A DNA stretch of 64,000 bases from Sthenelais limicola (lineage: Eukaryota > Annelida > Polychaeta > Phyllodocida > Sigalionidae), in contig OW804094.1 in assembly GCA_942159475.1 (NCBI GenBank), positions 53,812,966 to 53,876,965 of the forward strand, given 5' to 3'. Position 1 is the first letter of the stretch; every line of letters begins with the position of its first letter. The translations under genes and the position numbers were made by a program. Shown in pieces: positions 27,101 through 35,385 of this stretch. The notes beneath the pieces are model-generated. The model searched no databases and was not told where the DNA came from. It saw only the letters and a program-made list of their open reading frames with translations.

Positions 27101-30100
27101 CTGTCAAGGGGAAGAGCACACAGAGGGGTTCCGGGGAAATCGCCTTCTGGATTTTTTTAAAGACTCTTTAAAAGGTGCATTTGAAAGTTTCAACGAAACT
27201 TGGTATAAATCAAATGTTCAAATGTTTTTGAATAGGTTAGGTTAGAAATGATGGAATTTGGTGAAATTCAACAATTTTAATGTTATCAAAAATACCGATT
27301 ACAGTAGAAATACAGATCTTTCATTCTTTAGATAAGTATACTAATAGAACTATGGGATTAATACGAGAGTCAATAATTAGGACATCTCATTCAACGGGAC
27401 ATGAATTGACAGAGTTGATGTCACACAAAGATTTCATTCTAGGGACAGAGGTAATGAAAAGGCAAGAAATAACTGCGCACCTGATGACTGATCATCTTGA
27501 CCAACAAGTAATCTCATTGTGGTAGTGACTTGACCGACTTCGTTTGTCGCACGACACTGGTAATACCCCTCATGTGGTTTATCTGCATACACAATGGTAC
27601 GTTTTCCTGGCCGCTGAGAAAAATAAAATGCATATGTTTACATCAAGTCATTCAGAGAACGGTTTTATAGCATCAAGTGAGATGGCCTAAGTTACTTTTT
27701 TTTAAATTTCAATTAAGGCCAATCGTATTTGCAATAATACCGCACTATTAGATAAGTAAATAAACTTTACAATCATCAACAATACCTAGAAAAATAGATT
27801 AAATACGACATTTAAATCATACGAACTCAACACCTTACAAAAAAATAGATTTAAAATATATGAAAAGATCAGGCAGCAAGATTAAGAACTTCGAGCAAAT
27901 CGGCGGAACCCAATGCCTTTAAAATAAAATCGAAAATAATAGCATACAAAATAACGTCTTAGAAAAGCATCCGTAAGTTGCACAAGTGTACATGTATTCC
28001 CTAAGACTGAAACCAGATATGTATAAAACATATTGGATGTTACGTTACCAAAGAAATTACTATAGAACACTTACATCGTTGTCCCTCTGTTCTAAAACTT
28101 TGCCGTTGAAGAACCAGGCAATACTGGGTTCTGGATTGCCAGTGAAAGAACAGGATAGCCTTACGGTGTCACTAAACTGCTTTTGCAAGTTGCCAGATGT
28201 TTGCTCGACTTTAGGCGTTTCTGTTCATGAAGGAAATATAGGAATTAATTAATCACGCTATGAACGGAAGTACTTTTCTATGAAAAGGCGATACTGTTGA
28301 AATAGAGTACACAAAATTATGTTAGTTGTATCTTGGACATTATTCTGTTAATGAAGAAATAAAGGGAGTTCATCGACTCCACTGAAAATGAAAAGGCTAG
28401 AACGCCCTGAAAAAACAGTCAGGGATGCGTACAGTAATTAGAAGTGATGAAGCTTCATCCTACATTATATATATTCGGGAAATTGCGAAGGATCTCTTCA
28501 ATTTTGAGTACACAAACACGAACATCACAACTTCTATTAATAAGTATAGTTGATAAATGCTTTTAAAACAGCAGTTCACAACTAAACTTGATTGGGATTA
28601 TATTTGGTACAGTTATTTGGATTTATGTATGATAAAAGTTGCGGACAACCTACCATAAACTCTAAGATTGATCGTTAACTGAGATGTTTGACTCCCGTCA
28701 GCGGGATTGATAGCAGTACATTTATAAATGGCCGAATCTCCGGGCTGAATGTTTCGTATTTGAAGATTCCCATGACCAATGATCGAATACTTGGGGTCAT
28801 TTAGGTTGATTCTGGTATTATCTGAAGGGAAAATTCAGACATAAGTGAAGACACATTATCCAATTGTACAGCATAACATTCGATACCAATTTGAAGCACT
28901 CGAAACATTTCAGATGTTTCACAACCCAATAAACACGTTACAAATTTTGACAAAGTATGCCTCATAGAACTAAAAGTTACACCAAAATTAACCATTCTTT
29001 ACTTTTATCTATTTTTTAAATCTACAGGTATTTGTTTTTTCTTAATCCGCTTTTTAAATAGTTCTACACCCCCCCCCCCCCCCCCCAACCCCGAGGATTT
29101 CGATATTTACGACTTATATCTCATTTACATTTATAATAAAATGTTTGCCTTTTGTTCTCGAAGTTACTTACTTGTAAACGACCATCTGAGAAATGGCATT
29201 GGTAAACCTGAGGCGGCGCATTCTAGAATTTCTGTCGCACCTACTTTCGAGTCGATGAACCCTGGCGGTATTAGCATGTCAGGCGGTTTTCTTCCCGGAG
29301 GCCCTTTCGCTAGAAATAAAGTAAAGAATTAAAACACATATAAGAGAAATCTTCAGCGAGTTATAAAGGCTACACCAAAGAGGTCGTCGAACGTGGGAAC
29401 AAGAGATGAAGTAGCACAGATGCTTTTCACGTGAGACATACGATTAGAAAACATTTCCTTTTTTGTCTATTTAAATGAGGTAAAAGATTCTGGCCTTACG
29501 TCATATAGAAAGCAACGATAGACAGAGCACCCACACTGATTTTAGAAATAGCGAGGAAAGCTTTTCTCTAATGAAATACCTCCCATGGTAAAGAAATCTT
29601 TGCCGGACCAGGGGAATACTTAAAATTGATACTGTGAGATTTCAGAGATATTTACTTTCTCGCCAACATATACTTGTGTTATTTCATCGCTTATTATGAA
29701 TTTTGATAAAAAAATACAAAATAACATACGCCTTTCCACCAGTAGTTCATCTTCCCTGCTAAACTTTGTTCCAGCAATGTTTGAAACGTTACATCGATAG
29801 TTGCCAGCGTCATCTCCAATCACTCCCATGATTTGTAATGTGTTTGAAGGTAATATGGTATACCTGGAAATACCAAACACATACCCATCTAATTGCCTCT
29901 AAGCAGGAAGTAACAAAGCTATAATATGTAAGTTCAGACAAATATATTCATTTTAAAATTACTGGAAATTGTTATAAATCTAAACGTTCTACATCAATAA
30001 TTTATAATTTCCTCATCTTCGGATATATATCAATATTTCATTTCTTCTTAGGATCTAATACTATAGAGACACTATGGTATTAGTGTGCGTGTCACAATCT

Positions 30101-31778
30101 TTCTATCATTTTCCCACAGCGGGCAGTGACCAGTTCAGGGGAGGTCATGTTTATTTTGGACCAAGAATGTACCCCGCCAGTAACTAATTTGGAAGATTTG
30201 TTTAGAACTCAACTCACCAACTCACCCATGATGAGGCTGGCCGATCTAACTCGGGATTTTAAAATTTCTGACAAAGACATGGGCCAATGATTAGAACCAT
30301 AATTGTCGAGTATGAACAAAATCCATATAATATACGGGTAGAGCGATTTCTATGAATAGAAAGGTTTCTTAGGTTGAAAAGAGGGGTTTCTTTGCCTCGC
30401 ATGTTCTCGGAATTTGTTCTTTTACAAACTGTTTTACTCTTCGGTTGAGTTCTGTCCACCCTCTCTGGAGGACGTCGTATGTGGCTTGTAAAGGTATCTG
30501 GGGTAGAAATGTGATTTTGAAGCCTTTTTTAAATCGGGATATCCACACTCTATTTATAGCCTGGGAAAGCCCCTGTGAGATAATACATCATTAGCAAATG
30601 TAATCCAAAATGTATCAGGATATCTGGGAAGATCAACACACCTCAGAGTAGTGCTGACAGATCATATGCTATCCCCTTTTTCTCCTTTATGTAACTGTAT
30701 GCTTAATGAGAAATAAAAGTTCTATAATAATATGCTACGTCCAGGGGGACCTTACTACATGCAGGTGTGGGAGAGTGAAGAAGAGGGTGTAGGAATAGAA
30801 GAGGGGGAGGGGAGGGAAAGAAGAGGGGGGAAAAAGAGGAGGGAGAGGATTAGGGGATGGGAGAGAGGGGAGGGAGAGAAAGCGGGGAGGGGAGCATGAG
30901 GAAGAGGGGAGGGAAAGGGAGGGAAAGGGGGGGGGGGGAAGAGGGAGAGGGGGAAGTGTCGGGAGAGAGGGTGACCGTCCTACATGCAAAGGAGTGGGAG
31001 AGTGAAGAAGAGGGTGTGGGTATAAGAGAGGGAGAGGGAGAGGGGAGGGAAAGAAGGGGGAAGAGAGGAGGGAGAGGATGTAGGGGAAGGGAGGGGAGGG
31101 AGAGAAAGCGGGCAGGAGGAGCATGAGGAAGAGGGGAGGGAGAGGGGGTGGGGAAATCGGAGATGGGGTTGGGAGAGAAAAACGAGCATGAGGAAGAGGG
31201 GAGGGAAAAGAGGGAGAGGGGGAAGTATGGGGAGAGAGGGTGACCGTCCAGAGGACGGGTACTTTGCTAGTAAATAATAAAATTGCCGAGATCATACATC
31301 CCCTTTGCACAGGCGTACCTCAAATACCAGTTGCTTTGTGGGTTGAAATTGCGTCACATACTTCAGCCAGAAACAGGAATTGATTTTAATTTAAGCCTAA
31401 ACTCAGACTGTAAGAATGTATAATATGCATAGCTTTGTCATTGAGAGAATATACTAGAGATCATACAAACTTAGCGGGTTCAGTTAGTAGATGGAGAATT
31501 GTGTATGGACAAGCATAAAGACATCATTTCCCCACATATACATGGTTCACCTCTAATATATTGGGTCAGCGGTATACGAGTTTGGTGTCGGTGAGTTGCT
31601 ATGTATAATTTGCCAAAATGATATTGTTGTATAGTTTACCTTGGGTCCTGAGGTAGGTCCTGTTTGTCTTTCTGCCATGTGACTGTGGTAGCTGGTACCG
31701 CTTTCATGTTACAAGGTAGGCGGACAAGCTCCCCTTCCACAGCTGCCACCGTCTTCCCGCCATCATGCCGCTCCACAG
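8056..31778 (-). CDS. PRTG: Protogenin-like receptor of the DCC/neogenin family, 5' incomplete, 19 exons
   Basis: Single-pass cell-surface receptor. Spliced minus-strand exons (29 to 31 kb down to 8 kb) join in one frame for 1207 residues plus a split first codon; all introns are GT-AG. Counting from the first residue seen: Ig domains at about 1-90, 91-192 and 193-285; FN3 domains at about 286-393, 394-497, 498-595, 596-707 and 708-800; a transmembrane helix at about 824-845 (HIIIGVSIAGTFVAICVIFV); cytoplasmic tail 846-1207. The Ig cysteines and tryptophans are present. Known family members guide axons and control neural differentiation and cell adhesion. Protogenin and IGDCC4 have four Ig and five FN3 domains, while DCC and neogenin have six FN3, so I infer a protogenin-like protein lacking its signal peptide and Ig1 here. 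Introns not listed separately are 204-853 bp and hold no further exon that I can see. A DCC paralogue that lost one FN3 domain is the main alternative. Confidence -1.
9496..9612 (-). CDS. PRTG: Receptor exon r: cytoplasmic tail, 39 residues
   Basis: 117 bp, phase 0 on both sides, so it could be skipped without breaking the frame. Acceptor GATTTCAG, donor GTACTT. It reads GGYGMVNGSVMPGLRVQCMP, then NGRIATFLDNQDSHIKRPQ. No motif recognised. Confidence -1.
9924..10149 (-). CDS. PRTG: Receptor exon q: membrane-proximal cytoplasmic tail
   Basis: 226 bp. Acceptor TCTGTTAG, donor GTAATC. It reads FCVPRAGAAARNLPGVGTPP, then NGTYMPNANGNRYIGNATGM, and an acidic segment ending ENENSDSK. The cysteine just inside the helix could be palmitoylated, which is inference only. 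No known domain was recognised. Confidence -1.
10725..10977 (-). CDS. PRTG: Receptor exon p: end of FN3 domain 5 plus transmembrane helix
   Basis: 253 bp. Acceptor ACTTACAG, donor GTATGT. It starts TVTMTQVDNLEVDAEYLFRL, then SAKTTAGEGPVS, the typical end of the last FN3 domain. A stalk rich in Thr, Lys and Glu follows, then the hydrophobic helix HIIIGVSIAGTFVAICVIFV, ending at VFR. The basic segment TKTREQR precedes the helix on the outer side. Confidence -1.
11191..11352 (-). CDS. PRTG: Receptor exon o: first half of FN3 domain 5
   Basis: 162 bp. Acceptor CACTGCAG, donor GTGGGT, chosen over a GT four bases further on because only this one keeps phase 1. It reads KPSAPRNLQLMLVRSTLAEL, then SWLPPEKRNGIIVQYIITYK with the FN3 tryptophan and the usual Asn-Gly-Ile-Ile turn, and ends at IKTENG. 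Confidence -1.
12206..12333 (-). CDS. PRTG: Receptor exon n: second half of FN3 domain 4
   Basis: 128 bp. Acceptor GGTTACAG, donor GTACGT. It reads DTLVRYISGLSPYTLAEFSI, then RTHTHNSFGAFSYAVRCRTD. The Leu-Ser-Pro-Tyr-Thr pattern is the FN3 F-strand. Both joins keep the frame, with phase 2 in and phase 1 out. Confidence -1.
12532..13681 (+). repeat. Left terminal inverted repeat of the long-TIR element
   Basis: About 1150 bp, the reverse complement of 15269-16419. The match ends where GTGTCATATTCCTG passes into unrelated interior sequence. Confidence -1.
14625..14856 (+). pseudogene. Possible decayed open frame inside the long-TIR element
   Basis: One frame gives a cysteine-bearing segment (KECTERADVTC, then RGTNCPWLGYHDW). 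A neighbouring frame, after a shift near 14720, gives an acidic tail rich in Asp, Ser and Asn (HDCPDNSSDDSNSNDNGQ) ending SEDE at a TAA stop (14854-14856). This resembles the cysteine-rich plus acidic C-terminus seen in some transposon proteins, but I cannot name a family and it may be chance. Confidence -1.
14966..15140 (-). mobile_element. LINE-like 3' terminus inside the long-TIR element
   Basis: Read on the minus strand, the sequence ends in AATAAAAAAGTTTTTC followed by repeated TTCAA units, a common form of CR1/L2-type LINE 3' tail. Only the terminal piece is present and no reverse transcriptase frame was found. The 5' limit is a guess. Confidence -1.
15269..16419 (-). repeat. Right terminal inverted repeat of the long-TIR element
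   Basis: About 1151 bp. Its outer end is 154 bp from the donor of receptor exon m. It differs from the left arm by a few substitutions in the outer part and by several short insertions or deletions near the inner end. Confidence -1.
16574..16781 (-). CDS. PRTG: Receptor exon m: first half of FN3 domain 4
   Basis: 208 bp. Acceptor ATTTATAG, donor GTATGT. It reads EPSVSANAPPPPQELHAVPI, then VKLTWKRPKFIPGISFYTIR with the FN3 tryptophan. It ends in phase 2, unlike most exons of the gene. Its donor lies 154 bp from the end of the long inverted-repeat transposon in the next intron. Confidence -1.
17120..17224 (-). CDS. PRTG: Receptor exon l: second half of FN3 domain 3
   Basis: 105 bp, the shortest exon. 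Acceptor GTTTACAG, donor GTATGT. It reads PDTIYKISIQCIGLIGTHEP, then REVKTLSVN. Joined to exon k it gives TGLHPDTIYKISI, a normal FN3 F-strand, which supports the assignment across the 7 kb intron. Confidence -1.
17381..17448 (+). repeat. Tandem duplication, 33 of 35 bp, two copies
   Basis: The unit TGTAAAGAGGCGGTTTGGAT plus GAGACACCAGCAA occurs at 17381-17413 and 17416-17448 without mismatch. Confidence -1.
17600..17716 (+). repeat. Dispersed repeat, copy 1 (partner at 63117-63222)
   Basis: It begins AGGAATGAGG, contains GCGTTAGCTAATA and GTGGGGTGTTTATA, and ends TTTAGGCCAAAA. The same order of blocks is found at 63117-63222. The family was not recognised. Confidence -1.
17770..18330. repeat. 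TGTA-rich degenerate satellite with a pure ATGT core
   Basis: About 560 bp built from variants of TGTA, CATA and ACATGTATG, with a pure (ATGT)n run at about 18124-18171. Long open frames on both strands across it are produced by the four-base period. Confidence -1.
18661..18994 (+). repeat. Triplicated 112-bp repeat
   Basis: Three copies start at about 18661, 18773 and 18885. Each has a CCCTAGACAAGGCAG head, an A/T-rich AATAATAA stretch, the block TCCGTCCTAATGGGATTTTA and a tail with ATTTGCGGTTTGGAGC. The copies differ by several substitutions. Confidence -1.
19046..19260 (+). mobile_element. SINE-like or LINE-derived element with GAGTGAGTGAG head
   Basis: It starts GTGAGTGAGTGAGTGAGATT and continues GGTTGCTTTACGCC. 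From memory this is similar to a GAGTGAGTTTAGTTTTACGCC repeat widespread in molluscs. The boundaries and relationship are unproven. Confidence -1.
19267..19362 (+). repeat. Dispersed 96-bp repeat, copy 1
   Basis: It begins ATCTTGGCTTATAAATATCA and ends ATTTAGTATAT. A second copy of the same length lies at 40815-40910 in the same orientation, with few mismatches. Confidence -1.
19972..20056. repeat. TA-rich microsatellite
   Basis: Interrupted (TA)n tract of about 85 bp with AATATA interruptions. A short copy of the same type occurs near 20358-20380. Confidence -1.
23100..23175 (+). mobile_element. tRNA-derived SINE head (or tRNA-like pseudogene)
   Basis: An A-box-like TAGCAACGAGGC (23116-23127) and a B-box-like GAGTTCAAGGCTC (23158-23170) lie 30 bases apart with a CTGGACTCCAG segment between, as in a tRNA. 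The acceptor stem does not pair well, so a working tRNA is unlikely. Confidence -1.
24199..24387 (-). CDS. PRTG: Receptor exon k: first half of FN3 domain 3
   Basis: 189 bp. Acceptor TGCCAG, donor GTAAGT. It reads VLEPPILQVHALNGTAIQAR, then ARWRPVNENHRSITGYKLGI with the FN3 tryptophan, and ends at NATITGL. The following intron is the longest in the gene found here (6974 bp). Confidence -1.
24792..24911 (-). CDS. PRTG: Receptor exon j: second half of FN3 domain 2
   Basis: 120 bp. Acceptor TTTTAG, donor GTATGA. It reads GLEPNKAYEVRVLAGTRLGY, then a tryptophan-proline-tryptophan segment (EWPWITQYT) and ends at QLDG. From memory, a similar WPW segment follows an FN3 F-strand in vertebrate protogenin and IGDCC4; I could not align it here. 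Confidence -1.
25474..25665 (-). CDS. PRTG: Receptor exon i: first half of FN3 domain 2
   Basis: 192 bp. Acceptor GCCACAG, donor GTATGT. It reads PLAAPKATVTSIGATSLKVT, then TWEPLP with the FN3 tryptophan, ITEYEIQSRV, and ends at FTLSG. The sequence fits a C-terminal half in the next exon that begins with GLEPNKAYEV. Confidence -1.
26236..26424 (-). CDS. PRTG: Receptor exon h: second half of FN3 domain 1
   Basis: 189 bp. Acceptor CTTTTAG, donor GTAAGC. It reads PGSEFQEGELQEVVFSNGRI, then LDGLPPYTNISIYVIAIG, the standard FN3 F-strand pattern (Leu-x-Gly-Leu-x-Pro-x-Thr), and ends at IYQITGER. Confidence -1.
26629..26763 (-). CDS. PRTG: Receptor exon g: first half of FN3 domain 1
   Basis: 135 bp. 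Acceptor TTTGCAG, donor GTAAGT. It reads DRPDTPRNVRADVIDPTTLK, then VTWDPVP with the core FN3 tryptophan, and ends at GYSVHYANVES. Phase 1 on both sides. A perfect 35-bp inverted repeat begins 61 nt upstream of its acceptor. Confidence -1.
26825..27078. repeat. Perfect 35-bp inverted repeat around a 184-bp centre (MITE-like)
   Basis: The left arm 26825-26859 starts ACATCTGTGATTCTTGCTCT; the right arm 27044-27078 is its exact reverse complement. Near the centre a second palindrome, ACAATATTCT (26941-26950) and AGAATATTGT (26960-26969), lies almost on the same axis. No clear target duplication was seen. It lies in the receptor intron between exons f and g. Confidence -1.
27481..27613 (-). CDS. 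PRTG: Receptor exon f: second half of Ig4
   Basis: 133 bp. Acceptor TTTCTCAG, donor GTGCGC, weaker than the others but the only one that keeps phase 1. It reads RPGKRTIVYADKPHEGYYQC, so the usual Asp before Gly-x-Tyr-x-Cys is His here, then RATNEVGQVTTTMRLLVG and a linker rich in Asp, Gln and Ser. Confidence -1.
28075..28220 (-). CDS. PRTG: Receptor exon e: first half of Ig4
   Basis: 146 bp. Acceptor GAACAG, donor GTAAGT. It reads ETPKVEQTSGNLQKQFSDTV, then LSCSFTGNPEPSIAWFFNG with the Ig cysteine and tryptophan, and ends at QRDND. The exon ends in phase 0, so this domain is split at a different codon position from Ig2 and Ig3. Confidence -1.
28654..28821 (-). CDS. PRTG: Receptor exon d: second half of Ig3
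   Basis: 168 bp. Acceptor CCCTTCAG, donor GTAGGT. It reads INLNDPKYSIIGHGNLQI, then GDSAIYKCTAINPADGSQ, where Asp-Ser-Ala-Ile-Tyr-Lys-Cys is the Ig signature with Ala in place of the usual Gly. The domain closes at LTINLRVYG. Confidence -1.
29069..29086 (+). repeat. Run of 18 C (18 G in the receptor transcript)
   Basis: An uninterrupted C run in the intron after exon c, starting 86 bases beyond its donor in the direction of transcription. Confidence -1.
29172..29309 (-). CDS. PRTG: Receptor exon c: first half of Ig3
   Basis: 138 bp. Acceptor TTTCTAG, donor GTAAGT. It reads PKGPPGRKPPDMLIPPGFID, then LECAASGLPMPFLRWSF with the Ig cysteine and tryptophan. Phase 1 on both sides, as is usual for Ig and FN3 modules in this family. 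Confidence -1.
29730..29863 (-). CDS. PRTG: Receptor exon b: second half of Ig2
   Basis: 134 bp. Acceptor TTTCCAG, donor GTATGT. It completes the Arg codon begun in the previous exon and reads YTILPSNTLQIMGV, then the Ig signature DDAGNYRC with the second disulfide cysteine, and ends at LLVER. The Asp-x-Gly-x-Tyr-x-Cys pattern is diagnostic of I-set Ig domains. Confidence -1.
29864..31639. other. Receptor intron between exons a and b
   Basis: 1776 bp with no exon seen. Its main content is the homopurine tract at 30760-31250; the rest is unremarkable. Confidence -1.
30760..31250 (+). repeat. Homopurine (GGGAGA-rich) minisatellite
   Basis: Almost all A and G on the plus strand over about 490 bp. 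A larger unit is visible: GTGGGAGAGTGAAGAAGAGG begins near 30767 and again near 31002, and GAGAGAGGGTGACCGTCC occurs near 30963 and 31226, so the period is about 235-265 bp. Open frames here, up to 191 codons, are low-complexity by-products. Confidence -1.
31640..31778 (-). CDS. PRTG: Receptor exon a: first half of the first Ig domain seen (probably Ig2)
   Basis: 139 bp. Acceptor TTTCAG just above 31778 and donor GTAAAC below 31640. It enters with a split codon (phase 1) and leaves with two bases of a codon. The translation runs from VERHDGGKTVAAVEGELVRL through the first Ig cysteine (LPCNM) and the Ig tryptophan (VTWQKD) to LPQDPR. It is the 5'-most exon I could identify; it needs at least one more exon upstream. 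Confidence -1.
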
Positions 31779-33730
31779 CTGAAATCACACAAAACACATC
31801 AATTAAACATAAAATCAAAACATATCACGGCCCAAAAGTAAACAGCTGGTGGCATATGGACCAGGCAGATCTCATTATCAACTCTTTGATCACGACCTCT
31901 TAGCCCGTTAATTTAGTATGCATTGAGACCTATATACGAACGAGGGGATCCGAAACACAGAAATGTATGTATTCAGCCCTGCATGTGGCCATGTATGCAT
32001 ACGTGATCTGTAGAAAATATCTCAATGCCATCACTAACATGGACGTTGATAACTACAAGAGATCAAACCCAAATACAATATCATCAAACGTATTTTTAGA
32101 AATATGCACACAGAATATATATTCAATGGAAATGAACCCAGAATCAAATATCTGCTTTTAAAAACATATGACATATTCGTCTTATTAACTGAAAAAATAT
32201 ATACTTGAGGGCAACAACCCCCACCCACAATGCCATGAATGGAACAAGGGGACATCATGTGGCATCAGCCACATAGCGTAGCTTTAATGTTTGGCAATAG
32301 GTTTGACCAGTGTGAATAATGAATTCATGCTTGTGATTGGTAAAATGTACCTATTGTATTTGTCCTTGTTAAAGTATTATAAGGAAACAATATTCACTAA
32401 GTTACTTTTGCTCTGCACCCCCCCCCCCCCCCACACACTTCCTCCTGCTCCCCCTCTTCCTCCTTATTCAACCTCCTCTGCTTCCAGCCCCCACCCGTTC
32501 CCTCTCCCCTCCTCCAACTTCTCCTCCCCTGCCTCTTCCTGTGACCTTGTGACCTTTCATAGGATTTCTCACCAACAAATCAACACTCCCTCCACCCATT
32601 CTCATGCATGCATGTCTACATTGTATCAACTAGAACAAGAAAACATACCAACAGCTACATACTATAATATCTATCGATATCAGTCGGGTATGGCAGCTAT
32701 AGCTATAGTTTCAATTTACTATTGCTTGACCGTTAAGTCGAAATAGTTGGTTGTAAAATCAAGAGTTGGTTGTTAAATCGTAAAAAGTTGGTCATAAAGT
32801 AAAATGTTAAGTCCAAAAGTAGTAAAGTAAAAGTTGGTCGGGAAAAAAAAAATTGAAAAAAGTCAACCATGAAAGTAGTTGAAAAAATTACCAGCCAGCG
32901 TAGTGTCCCACCACCACCACCACCACCACAACTCCAACCCAATATACAAACAGCACCTCGTGTTATAGCACACCAACAAACACCAACACGTGCTTCGCTC
33001 CGTTATCTGTGACGTCACAAGCGGACATAGGGTTGGTCAACTTCCCTCTCCTGTAGAGTGATTCTAGAAAAGGAGGGTTCCATTCTACAGTTTGACATTC
33101 CAGACCCATACCCTTCTTTAATAAATGAAGAGAGGACCAGCTCCACAGCCCTAAACTTCTAAGGCATAAAGTGTACCTTATAGGGTATGATTTATCTAAC
33201 CACAAGGCCCACATCAGAACCCTTCAGTGTCACGTATTATAGGATGAAAAGACATGCCAGGTGACACTCCAATCTTGTTTTCACCCCTAAATTCCATTTT
33301 CTTAAACTCCCATAGAAGTCTCTAACCCATAAGCTTACAGGAAAGGTATGTCGACCCTTTTGCCTGTTTATATAGTACTCGTTTGTACTATTGTGTACTC
33401 TTCGAAAAGACAAATAAAAAACATCTTATCTTATCTTAAAACAGGGTTACTTTGGGGTCAAGTCGATTCCTTTAACAAACAGAAAATGTAGCACTTAATA
33501 CGGTATAAACATGTATGATATTGTCAGGACAATTACCAAACGTTCCTTTATGAGCTTTGTATATGGACCAGCCTTCAATAACAACAAACTCATGAATCTA
33601 TTTTCATACCTTTTCAATAGACCGATCCTTAAGCCAACATACACTCGCTAACTATTGGTATCCTTCAACAATAATTATAGCACTAAGTCTACGGCCTTGA
33701 GCTGGCCAGCATATCATGTAATCTTAAATC
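31779..33730. other. No assignable gene; repeats upstream of the receptor exons
   Basis: It should be intron or 5' flank of the receptor gene. It holds a 15-C run (32418-32432) with a following C/T-rich stretch, a degenerate GTTGGT/AAATC tract (32725-32880), a CCACCA run (32910-32930) and a LINE-like tail. No Ig1 or signal-peptide exon was recognised. Confidence -1.
32990..33437 (+). mobile_element. LINE-like 3' end with (CTTAT)n tail
   Basis: The tail reads GACAAATAAAAAACATCTTA and then CTTATCTTA repeats, a typical non-LTR retrotransposon terminus. A second tail with the same GACAAATAAAA plus (CTTAT)n form is at 40530-40615. The 5' limit is uncertain. Confidence -1.
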
Positions 33731-33836
33731 GTATACACGTGAAAGAAGTATAATAGACCCAACTCCGGATTTTCAGGCACCCAATATAAACGATCCTGAT
33801 CGTAAGTGAGAGCTAAAACCATTGTTTAATATCTAG
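33731..33836 (+). repeat. 106-bp direct repeat, copy 1
   Basis: It begins GTATACACGTGAAAGAAGTA and ends AATATCTAG. The partner at 35386-35491 is the same length with about six mismatches (roughly 94 percent identity by eye). The 1549 bp between them may be an inserted or duplicated segment. Confidence -1.
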
Positions 33837-35385
33837 CGTACACAGGCCTAGGTCAATGCACCACATTAAAAAGAAGCATGACATAGGAGTGTTTTAGCAT
33901 ACAAGGGGCAGTTTCAACATCATGATAATAAAATACAAATTGAGCAATCATCCCCTCCTGGCAATCATTATGGTTGACCACCACTCCTGGCAGACAACCT
34001 TCATCCTTCAGTTGGCATTCACTTAAGCATATTCATTACAACAATAACAATGCCACTCATTTCCACCCAGGAGGTTACACCTGCATTTCCTTTTTAATGG
34101 GCAGTTAAATGTGTTTAACTAAAAGTATGCCCTTGCAATTTCTATATAATTATTGCTATGATTTTTGGTCTTACCACCTCTGGAAAATCCAATGGATTTG
34201 GCGTTTCTCGCTGAGAAGGGACTTTTTTTTACCGACTGACAGCATATAGACAACTGGTGTTATAATCTTCTGGTTCATACTTATGGATTTTCTTCTAACT
34301 TTGGATCTATATATGGTAGGAATATGAATCAAAAACGTTTATTGTCCTTCAGAATAGCACCCGCCAAAAAATGTTGAAATTTGAGGTACCCATGAGTCTA
34401 AAAACAGTAAAAAGTCTGAACTTTCAAATGACACAACTTTGCCTGTAATTGATGTACAAATTCCATTCAAAGTTTGATTTGACTCTCACAATGTGGTTTT
34501 AGAACTATTATTCACACGTGAGCAGTTAGAAAGGTGCAGTTTGCAGGTGCAGTTTGGTCGGTCCGAATCGTTCACGTGTAGTGTTCGGCCAAAGACGCAA
34601 TTTCATTGGTGCAGCGTAGGCCAGATGACGTCGTCCCGACCGCGTAACTTAGGCCTACAAATTGCGGTGAATCAAGCTCCCTCGAGCTAAACTATAGGCT
34701 AAACAAGTTAAATTTACTTTTTAACATCCAAATAGAGTGTGTAATAAATAGCAAATGGCACACTGTTCGGGTTCAAACTGATCTCGACCCCTCAGAAAAC
34801 GGGAACTCACCCCTTTGGGGTTCGTCCCGTTTTCTGAGGGGTCTCGATCAGTTTGAACCCTCCATCATGCCATTTGCTATAATAAATCTATTTAAAGTTC
34901 CAAAAATGTTATTTTTAAAGAGCCAAAAGTGCCATTTGCTAACAGTAAAAGGCTGTGTGGTACATCTTCACTTGACTCCTCAATCCCCGCAACAATGCAC
35001 TGCCATAATCTCTTATTATGGGGTTTGTCTGTACTTCTTGTGGCTAGGCCTGCCATCAATATGACAAATTAATTTAAGGCAGCCCCAAAATGATAAGACT
35101 GTAGACAGCAAACACATTGATAAGGAGAACTAACCCCCTCTGATCTGACTTGTCCATTCGATATATAAATGTAAAACAAACATGTTTGGGGCGAATTAAT
35201 GTCAGCACAAACATGTGTGGGCCCATATATGTGGGCCTCTAAATGCAACCTTAAATTTCAAAACTTCCGGGGCGAGCATGCCCTTATCGTGTTGTGCCCC
35301 TCTGACGCTCCATTTTTGGGTTACTCTGATTTCCCCTTTTCATCTTGGACTCCCCCTCATTTTAGACCCTAGATCCGCCCCTGTG
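33837..35385. other. Segment between the 106-bp direct repeats
   Basis: 1549 bp that includes the foldback element. At its right end lies CTAGATCCGCCCCTG (35369-35383), a type of terminus I recall from repeats in other invertebrates. No coding was seen. Confidence -1.
34749..34881. repeat. Foldback (palindromic) element
   Basis: Arms 34749-34805 and 34824-34881 are inverted copies: TAGCAAATGGCA, GGTTCAAACTGATC and ACCCCTCAGAAAACGGG are each repeated in reverse complement around an 18-base centre. It is MITE-like and contains no coding. Confidence -1.

Noticed and set aside
30735..31310. 191-codon minus frame and 89-codon plus frame in the purine tract
   Set aside because: Pure low-complexity translation (Pro/Ser/Leu or Gly/Arg/Glu) caused by the repeat; no domain and inside a receptor intron.
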